A DNA stretch of 30,707 nucleotides. Origin: a virus. Position 1 is the stretch's first letter, and each line of letters opens with the position of its first letter. Under the pieces are notes generated by a model that ran no database searches, was not told where the DNA came from, and was given only the letters and a program-made list of their open reading frames with translations. Position numbers and translations under genes: made by a program. Shown here piece after piece: positions 5,127 through 9,859 of this stretch. The stretch is from positions 1 through 30,707 of the IMG/VR virus record IMGVR_UViG_3300015263_000319; one strand, given 5' to 3'.

Positions 5127-5352
5127 AGTATCCTCCGCATTGGACCTTAATCGTTGTAATGCTGCTGCACTGAGGGCACCATATATGATAGACGTGTTGA
5201 TCATGCTCTACGACCTCAACCTTTACTGGGAAGTGTTTCCTTAGCCATAGTGCAAGGTCGCACTCCCCTATCACGCACTCCCTGTACAACGCATCTCCAC
5301 CACACTTCCTACACACACACTTGTCTGGTTCTCTTCCTTCCCATCCAGACAT
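5050..5352 (-). CDS. Small zinc-ribbon protein
   Basis: A 100-residue protein starting MSGWEGREPDKC. It has CVCRKC near residue 12 and CPQC near residue 60, a four-cysteine metal-binding set, with additional cysteines between (RECVIGEC) and after (CGGYC). A helix and strand (LALWLRKHFPVKVEVVEH) lie in the middle, and the tail is Glu/Gly/Arg-rich. The frame stays open upstream to 5709, but that part overlaps two better-supported small genes and reads as a shadow. GGGAGAAG lies about 12 bases before the ATG. No specific family is recognised. Confidence 0.6.
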   Translation of the reverse strand: MSGWEGREPDKCVCRKCGGDALYRECVIGECDLALWLRKHFPVKVEVVEHDQHVYHIWCPQCSSITTIKVQCGGYCGEQESKEQEESGREFRGGRTPVED

Positions 5353-5357
5353 GTTGC

Positions 5358-5471
5358 TTAGTTCTTCTCCCGAATTGACTTTACGATATTGAAGTTGCTC
5401 TCTAGGATAGCTCCAAGATATATCGCCCCAACGTGTGTTATAACCAGAAGCAGAGTCAAAAGTATTGTCAT
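5358..5471 (-). CDS. Tiny single-pass membrane peptide
   Basis: A 37-codon gene with a very strong ribosome site, AAGGAGG six bases before the ATG. The peptide starts MTILLTLLLVITHVGAIYLG, a continuous hydrophobic helix, and ends with a short charged tail (VKSIREKN). The stop lies 5 bases before the next start codon. The ribosome site and the helix together make it more credible than the longer frame running through it. Function unknown; small membrane peptides of this kind are common in early phage operons. Confidence 0.6.
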   Translation of the reverse strand: MTILLTLLLVITHVGAIYLGAILESNFNIVKSIREKN

Positions 5472-5495
5472 GTATACCCTCCTTGTAAGTTAGTA

Positions 5496-5588
5496 CTATT
5501 TTCTTTTCCCGCCTAAGTAAACTTCCATTAATCCTGCCACGATAAAGGCTACAAAAAACATACCAGCCAGCAGAAAGAACCCCCACAC
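5496..5588 (-). CDS. Possible tiny membrane peptide, GTG start
   Basis: A 30-codon frame starting with GTG that shares its G with the TAG of the preceding gene (TAGTG). The peptide is MWGFFLLAGMFFVAFIVAGL followed by a basic tail ending GGKRK, a typical single membrane helix with a positive inside end. No good ribosome site is seen, so expression would depend on coupling. It directly precedes another membrane peptide gene. An internal ATG start is possible. Confidence 0.4.
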   Translation of the reverse strand: MWGFFLLAGMFFVAFIVAGLMEVYLGGKRK

Positions 5589-5953
5589 TACTGCACCAAC
5601 CAGCGGTCATCGCGCGGAGCGCCGTCTTCTGTAGCAGCCGGGGCAGATTTCTTCTCGGCATATCTCCCAAGCTCTTCCTTCGCCTCTTCAATGTCTGCCC
5701 AGGTGACATACCTCCCAGGCGCCTTTAAATCGTCTCTAAGGCACGATCTCTGCTCAACCCATACCGGGATACCACTTGGGAGGAGATCGTGGCTTGTAGA
5801 GCCTCCTGTGGCCTCAGGGACCCATTCTGTGGCGCCCTCATTACCCAATATAGCTCCTCCTGAAATCTCCCCCACCTCTGGAACGGGCCTCTCGTCTGAT
5901 AGTCTCGAGATAGCGAGCCCCACCTGATCGTGTAGCTCTTTGTCGAATCTCAT
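5588..5953 (-). CDS. Unknown small protein
   Basis: A 121-residue protein starting MRFDKELHDQ at the ATG at 5953, with AAGGA about nine bases upstream. It has an N-terminal helix (VGLAISRLSDE), a Gly-rich middle (EISGGAILGNEG) and a C-terminal helix (WADIEEAKEELGRYAEKK) before a disordered tail. It overlaps the preceding gene by 113 bases in another frame, which is unusual. A longer upstream start would overlap even more and is less likely. No family recognised. Confidence 0.55.
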   Translation of the reverse strand: MRFDKELHDQVGLAISRLSDERPVPEVGEISGGAILGNEGATEWVPEATGGSTSHDLLPSGIPVWVEQRSCLRDDLKAPGRYVTWADIEEAKEELGRYAEKKSAPAATEDGAPRDDRWLVQ

Positions 5954-6137
5954 TTGCGAGCGCTTCCTTGAAAGACCTGTAAGCCTCTTTCTCAGTCTCC
6001 CCATCAAGATCTGCATAGTCATATACATATTCAAACTCCTCATTACAAACGTAGCACCTGGTCCTGTAGGGGCGGAATACCCCATGGCACCGTAGGCAAA
6101 TGATATGCTCTCCTGTCTTTAGGCCACGCACACTCAT
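5841..6137 (-). CDS. Small zinc-ribbon protein, first gene of the leftward operon
   Basis: A 98-residue protein starting MSVRGLKTGEH. CLRC and CYVC, 14 residues apart, form a zinc-ribbon-like metal site within the first 35 residues; an acidic segment and a helix (KEAYRSFKEALANEIRQR) follow. The last ~40 residues are Arg/Gly/Ser-rich and overlap the next gene in a different frame. That overlap could mean real overlapping coding or a sequencing frameshift. The gene lies directly downstream of the minus-strand promoter at 6163-6191. As the first product of the operon it could be a regulator, but nothing proves this. Confidence 0.65.
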   Translation of the reverse strand: MSVRGLKTGEHIICLRCHGVFRPYRTRCYVCNEEFEYVYDYADLDGETEKEAYRSFKEALANEIRQRATRSGGARYLETIRREARSRGGGDFRRSYIG

Positions 6138-6159
6138 AACTACGCTAACAGTAGTGGTA

Positions 6160-6173
6160 TGGAATATATTCCA
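6160..6173. promoter_or_regulatory. Perfect 14-bp palindrome, candidate operator
   Basis: TGGAATATATTCCA lies in the middle of the 71-bp space between the divergent leftward and rightward operons. It covers the -10 element of the leftward promoter and would also sit close to any rightward promoter. A dimeric repressor binding here could control both directions. Confidence 0.55.
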
Positions 6174-6191
6174 ACTATATATTGTTGTCCA
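6163..6191 (-). promoter_or_regulatory. sigma70-type promoter for the leftward operon
   Basis: On the minus strand TGGACA (6191-6186) is followed after exactly 17 bases by TATATT (6168-6163). The first ATG lies about 20 bases after the predicted start point. Five of six positions match at each element. On the plus strand TATATT at 6178-6183 may serve the rightward genes, but its -35 is poor. Confidence 0.6.
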
Positions 6192-6208
6192 GTGTGAAAG
6201 GAGGCGCT

Positions 6209-6433
6209 ATGCCAAGAGGACGTCCAAAGAAATCTACCACATCTGGTAGCACTGCACAGGGGGCACCACAAGATATAGATAGGTTCTCAGATGAGCAGTG
6301 GATGGTGTACCAACTAATGACTACACTACTTGAGGCTAGGGTTAAGTCTGGGAGCGTTCCTACAGGCCCAGCCCTTAGGGAGATTGTAGACACGGCAAGG
6401 GTAGCCATCTCTTACATTAGGGAAAAGGTATAA
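6209..6433 (+). CDS. Small basic N-terminus protein, possible DNA binder
   Basis: A 74-residue protein starting MPRGRPKKST. AAAGGAGG four bases before this ATG makes the start firm. PRGRPKK resembles an AT-hook, a minor-groove DNA-binding motif, and the rest is a Gln/Met-containing helical domain (EQWMVYQLMTTLLEARV, then LREIVDTARVAISYIRE). It is the first rightward gene after the divergent operator. A DNA-binding or regulatory role is an inference from the N-terminus and position. It ends in a TAATG overlap with the next gene. Confidence 0.7.
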   Translation: MPRGRPKKSTTSGSTAQGAPQDIDRFSDEQWMVYQLMTTLLEARVKSGSVPTGPALREIVDTARVAISYIREKV

Positions 6434-6768
6434 TGAGCAATACTAAAATAATAAAAAGAGGAAAGGTATCATCTATAAAAAGTAATAAGAGGTATGAATA
6501 CAAGGAGAATGAAGAGACCCTAGCCCCAGAAGATTCAGCAGAATTGGAGGAAGAAGAGTTCCTAAAGGCAATGATTACAACCTCAAAACTTATGGGAGAT
6601 GTGGAGAATAACAGTATTAGGAAATTAATTATATTCCAGAAGAGAGACGGGAAGTGGGATTACAACTATGTAAATCTCAAAACACCTGGAGAGATTATAG
6701 AAGCCTTAGCACCGCTATGGCATGCCGCCAGAACAGCGCTATCTGTGGAGGATGAGTATGACTACTAA
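6433..6768 (+). CDS. Unknown acidic protein
   Basis: A 111-residue protein whose ATG overlaps the previous stop (TAATG). The first 30 residues are Lys-rich, then an acidic stretch (APEDSAELEEEEF) leads into a helix, a beta part (IRKLIIFQKRDGKWDYNYV) and a final helix (GEIIEALAPLWHAARTAL). No known motif. It is tightly packed with its neighbours, so it is translated as part of the 6209-7672 operon. Confidence 0.65.
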   Translation: MSNTKIIKRGKVSSIKSNKRYEYKENEETLAPEDSAELEEEEFLKAMITTSKLMGDVENNSIRKLIIFQKRDGKWDYNYVNLKTPGEIIEALAPLWHAARTALSVEDEYDY

Positions 6769-7108
6769 GAATGAAAGATATGAGGGCGAGCTACCACTTG
6801 GCTTTATTAGGATACACCCATCTAACGATCTTGGGCAGATCATACTTCGTGCTAATTGCATCCACAGCGTTCTCGAGGGGGTCGAGGGCGCTGGGCTGAT
6901 CAACCTAGATGGTGGAGCGGTAGTTGAGTTTGTTACAATTGTTATTGGTGTTATGGGTGGTAAGAAGTTTCAGTTTAAGGTATCAGATTCAACTGAGGAT
7001 ATTCTAGACCAGATACACAGAGCATCTCGTTATATCGTGATGGATGTTGAGAAAGTTGATGACGTTGTAGAAGATAAGTACGAAACAGACCCAGAAAAGG
7101 TGAACTAA
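6758..7108 (+). CDS. Unknown small beta-rich protein
   Basis: A 116-residue protein starting MTTKNERYEG; GGAGG lies six bases before this ATG and 11 bases overlap the previous gene. The sequence alternates strands (GFIRIHPSNDLGQIILRANCIHSVLE, then VVEFVTIVIGV, then KKFQFKVSDS) and ends with a helix and acidic tail. The layout of a short beta-barrel followed by SxDEhxxxI recalls FlbD/LytTR-like small barrels seen in many phages, but this is only a pattern resemblance. No enzymatic motif. Confidence 0.65.
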   Translation: MTTKNERYEGELPLGFIRIHPSNDLGQIILRANCIHSVLEGVEGAGLINLDGGAVVEFVTIVIGVMGGKKFQFKVSDSTEDILDQIHRASRYIVMDVEKVDDVVEDKYETDPEKVN

Positions 7109-7530
7109 TGGTAGAACAGGATAATCTTGGACATGTTGATACACCAGGTACAATGGGAGTATCCGGTCAGGAGTCTGAACATATGCGAGAGATGTATGGT
7201 CTCTTGCGATATGCAATAAAAACATTCCCATGGGATCTGCAGATCGGTCTTACAAATGTCACTACTTTTGATTATGGTAGGAAGAATGACAAGAGGCCAG
7301 CGTACATAAAACAATTTGTACCTGATGATTGGGTAAAGAACATGACTGGGGACACAGGCAAGACAAACCTATACCTAACTATCATGATCCCAAGAGACAT
7401 TGTAAATAGGTATGAAGATAGGGAAGAGGCTAGAGATCCTATTGTTGTAATCACAGACCCAGATGGCTCTGTTGTAACAAAAGATGATCCATATGCATCT
7501 ACAGACACGGTTGCAGAACAGAATACCTAA
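7108..7530 (+). CDS. Unknown protein
   Basis: A 140-residue protein coupled to the previous gene by a TAATG overlap. The N-terminus is polar, then a helix (MREMYGLLRYAIKTF), a beta-rich domain (DLQIGLTNVTTFDYG, KTNLYLTIMIP) and a C-terminal acidic, probably flexible tail (TDPDGSVVTKDDPYASTD). I do not recognise the family. The packing shows it belongs to the same transcript as its neighbours. Confidence 0.65.
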   Translation: MVEQDNLGHVDTPGTMGVSGQESEHMREMYGLLRYAIKTFPWDLQIGLTNVTTFDYGRKNDKRPAYIKQFVPDDWVKNMTGDTGKTNLYLTIMIPRDIVNRYEDREEARDPIVVITDPDGSVVTKDDPYASTDTVAEQNT

Positions 7531-7672
7531 CTGTAAGTACACATGCACAAGTTGTGGGTGTAACTTTGAGGTTAGTAGGCCAAGACCAGAAACGTGTCCA
7601 AGATGTAGTAGCTTTTATGTGAAGTGGATAAATCACAAGGAGGTCCTTAGGGCGGTTAAAGCATTGGGTTGA
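7484..7672 (+). CDS. Small zinc-ribbon protein
   Basis: A 62-residue frame with CTSC and CPRC separated by about 15 residues, the classic two-knuckle zinc ribbon (YTCTSCGCNFEV to ETCPRCSSFYVKW). The start is uncertain: the ATGs at 7484 and 7493 and a TTG at 7511 are all in frame, none with a good ribosome site, and all overlap the previous gene. It is the last gene before a strong terminator. A nucleic-acid-binding role is common for such peptides, but nothing more specific is visible. Confidence 0.6.
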   Translation: MIHMHLQTRLQNRIPNCKYTCTSCGCNFEVSRPRPETCPRCSSFYVKWINHKEVLRAVKALG

Positions 7673-7691
7673 CGTACAAAAGTTCTCCTGT

Positions 7692-7736
7692 AAAATTAGC
7701 ATGTGGCTACCTTTATAGCTGCATGCTAATTTTTTT
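7692..7736 (+). terminator. Strong intrinsic terminator
   Basis: AAAATTAGCATG (7692-7703) pairs with CATGCTAATTTT (7722-7733), and inside, GCTA pairs with TAGC around CCTTTA after two G-U pairs. A run of seven T residues starts at 7730. It separates the small-gene operon from the virion genes; no promoter is visible between it and the next ribosome site. Confidence 0.85.
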
Positions 7737-7749
7737 ATAGGAGAAAACT

Positions 7750-8229
7750 ATGGCTACAGTTGCAACTAACATTACTGAGAATAGCTCTAAGGCTGCGCTA
7801 CAGCGCCTTAATAACTGGCGAGCTCTAAACCAGTCACGACTCAGTGGTCCGTATCTTATGCAGTTTGATAAGACCCTGACTGCCGCAGAAAAGGCAGACT
7901 TTGATGCCTCTGGTGACTTCCTAGAGTTCTTCACATTTCCACAAAATACATACCTAGCACATGCTAATGTTACTGTCCCAGACATGGACAGCAACGGCGC
8001 ACCTCAGATCACCCTAGACCTTATGGCTGGGTCCGCTGTTCTTGTCAACAACGATACTGCTGGGCAGGCTGGTGGAGATGTTAACTACGATGGTCCACTA
8101 GTTGATGTATCTGGAGATGTATTTAAACTAAAGATTGAGACGGTTGCTGCGACAGTCCCGGCTTCATACTCAACTGGGTTCTCCGTCCTGGCACTAGTCT
8201 ACGTCGGTTCACCAGTCGTAATAGCATAA
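7750..8229 (+). CDS. Virion decoration-type protein, paralogue of the 20989 gene
   Basis: A 159-residue protein with AGGAG seven bases before the ATG. After a helical N-terminus it is a beta-rich domain. Residues around FFTFPQNTYLAHANVTVPD, ITLDLMAG and TAGQAGG align in order with FKLPANAKLLYGRL, LTLTLRAT and TVGQAGG of the protein encoded just after the major capsid gene. Both end with a strand pair before the C-terminus. The pair is therefore likely to share a fold and decorate or stabilise the capsid, one copy next to the capsid gene and one here. No enzymatic motif is present. Function is inferred from paralogy and position. Confidence 0.7.
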   Translation: MATVATNITENSSKAALQRLNNWRALNQSRLSGPYLMQFDKTLTAAEKADFDASGDFLEFFTFPQNTYLAHANVTVPDMDSNGAPQITLDLMAGSAVLVNNDTAGQAGGDVNYDGPLVDVSGDVFKLKIETVAATVPASYSTGFSVLALVYVGSPVVIA

Positions 8230-8230
8230 T

Positions 8231-8560
8231 ATGTCTATAGTAGCCCCCTCGACTAGAGCAAGAGCGGTCCTGCCTTTCCCGGCGCAGGTTGATGCTGTTC
8301 AACTTGCAACGGCTAGTGCAGAGACATATACAGTTCCTGATGGTACAGATCTGATAGTGGCTATAGCAGATATTCTCTGTTATGCTAGAATATCTGGTAC
8401 CGCAACAGTACCAGCAGGAGATGTGGCAGATGGAACCGCATCGTTTCCTCTGCCCGCTGGGGTCCCAATGGAGTTTACCGTCCCGCAGGGTGGTGCTCTC
8501 TCAATAATAAGAACAGGCGCTTCTACCGCTACGGTAGTAATCGCTAGGTACTCTCGATAA
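8231..8560 (+). CDS. Small beta-rich virion protein (probable head fibre/decoration)
   Basis: A 109-residue protein rich in Ala, Thr, Val and Gly, with alternating strands (VDAVQLATASAETYTVP, VAIADILCYARI, LSIIRTGASTATVVIARYSR). It starts one base after the previous stop, without a clear ribosome site, so coupling is likely. A compact beta-sandwich is expected, as in many short phage structural proteins. The role is inferred from composition and the surrounding virion genes. Confidence 0.6.
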   Translation: MSIVAPSTRARAVLPFPAQVDAVQLATASAETYTVPDGTDLIVAIADILCYARISGTATVPAGDVADGTASFPLPAGVPMEFTVPQGGALSIIRTGASTATVVIARYSR

Positions 8561-8571
8561 GGAGTTAATAT

Positions 8572-9030
8572 ATGGCTGGATGGACTAACAGAGGTAAGGC
8601 ACGTTGTCTAGGTGGGTGGTTCCAGGCTACCAGCGTTCCTACCGTATTTTACATGGCGCTTGCAACTTCTGCAGTTGCGCCGACCGCTGACACTAATACA
8701 TGGTCAGAACTAACACAGATTGCTACTGGGAATGGGTACACCACAGGTGGGTACTCGCTATCCAGGAATGCTACGGACTTTGACGTTGGCCCAACTGAGG
8801 TAGACGCCTCAGACTATGCATATATCCAAATAAAGGATATTGTATGGACCGCTTCTGGTGGCAACCTGCCTGCTAGTGGTAACGGCGCAAGGTACGCCGT
8901 CCTGACCGACGACAACGTGACTGAGGGATCAAGAGACGTCTTAGCATTCTTTGACCTGTCATCTGACAGGACTGTATCTACGGGACAGACCCTAACGCTA
9001 CAGAACTGCGAACTCAGACTAACTGAGTAA
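8572..9030 (+). CDS. Fibre-like protein with one domain shared by the next gene
   Basis: A 152-residue protein; AAGGAG lies upstream of the ATG. It shows the order Leu-Gly-Gly-Trp helix, FYMALATS strand, an exposed acidic loop, NGYTTGGYSLSRN, then the segment IKDIVWTASGG and the strand VLAFFDLSSDRTVSTGQTLTL. The same order appears twice in the next protein, so this is a one-domain version. Such domains occur in phage structural proteins that form short fibres or head decorations. Placement with other virion genes supports this; receptor binding cannot be judged from sequence. Confidence 0.65.
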   Translation: MAGWTNRGKARCLGGWFQATSVPTVFYMALATSAVAPTADTNTWSELTQIATGNGYTTGGYSLSRNATDFDVGPTEVDASDYAYIQIKDIVWTASGGNLPASGNGARYAVLTDDNVTEGSRDVLAFFDLSSDRTVSTGQTLTLQNCELRLTE

Positions 9031-9043
9031 AAGGTAGGCTAAC

Positions 9044-9859
9044 ATGCCTACCACGACAGGCTGCACCACCGTCCCGTGTGCGAATTCGTGGCTCGACCAC
9101 TTCTTTAATGTTGGTACATGGACAATGCCTACCACATATCTGGGGCTGCTTAGCGCAGCCGCAGATAGTGGTACGTATACAGAGGTACACACTCCAGGAC
9201 TCCTTGGGTACGCAAGAGTAGCCTTAGGGACAGGCGGTAGCTCTAAGTTCGGTACGGCATCTCTGGGGAATTCAACTAATTCTGCTGGGTCATTCGTATT
9301 TACACCATCTAATGGAACGTGGACAAATGCTGCATCGTACTGGGGAATCTTTAATGCATCATCTGGTGGCACACTGCTATTCTATGGAGCGATAGAAGCT
9401 TATGGCCTTCCACTGTCACTAAATGATACTCTAACAATCCCTACAAACTCTATAAACTTCCAGAGAGATACTGGATCGTTTATGAATAATAACTACTGGA
9501 ATATATTTTGGAATCACGCCCTTGGTAAGGCGTCGTACACAACTGGGACAAAGTATATAGGACTATGGGACGGCGACCCAAATGGGGCTGGAGTAGAGTC
9601 AGAGACTGCTGGTTCTAATGGGTACGCTAGGCAGACCGCCCTCATGAACTCTGCAACAAATGCTTTAGCTGACAACTCAACGGCAAGGACGTTCGGAGCT
9701 GCAACAGCCGCTTGGGGGGTTACTGATTATTTTAATATATTGTCCGCGTCTACTGGTGGAACTGCGTATGGTGGTGATGCGTGGGACACTTCTAGGACTA
9801 TTGCAAATGGGGACTCCGCACAGATAGCAGTACAAGATCTTGTCGTGGTGCATAGCTAA
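9044..9859 (+). CDS. Fibre-like protein with two tandem copies of one domain
   Basis: A 271-residue protein. Two units of about 115-125 residues follow each other. The first runs from LDHFFNVGTWTMPTTYLGLL to about residue 135; the second from WNIFWNHALGKASYTTGTKYIGLW to the end. Each has an aromatic helix, a TYLGLx/KYIGLW strand, a glycine-tyrosine-alanine-arginine turn (LGYARV, NGYARQ), a central YWGIF/YFNIL strand preceding a small-residue loop, and a last TIxxGDS/LxLNDTLTI strand. The 8572 protein carries the same unit once. The repeated unit is recognised in fibre-like phage proteins. It ends in a TAATG overlap with the 800-residue repeat protein. Confidence 0.7.
   Translation: MPTTTGCTTVPCANSWLDHFFNVGTWTMPTTYLGLLSAAADSGTYTEVHTPGLLGYARVALGTGGSSKFGTASLGNSTNSAGSFVFTPSNGTWTNAASYWGIFNASSGGTLLFYGAIEAYGLPLSLNDTLTIPTNSINFQRDTGSFMNNNYWNIFWNHALGKASYTTGTKYIGLWDGDPNGAGVESETAGSNGYARQTALMNSATNALADNSTARTFGAATAAWGVTDYFNILSASTGGTAYGGDAWDTSRTIANGDSAQIAVQDLVVVHS

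Noticed and set aside
5353-5709. N-terminal extension of the 5050 gene up to 5709
   Set aside because: It overlaps two tiny membrane-peptide genes and the 5588 gene. The translated extension is an Arg-rich, unstructured mix, while the ATG at 5352 has a reasonable ribosome site and keeps the whole zinc-ribbon domain.
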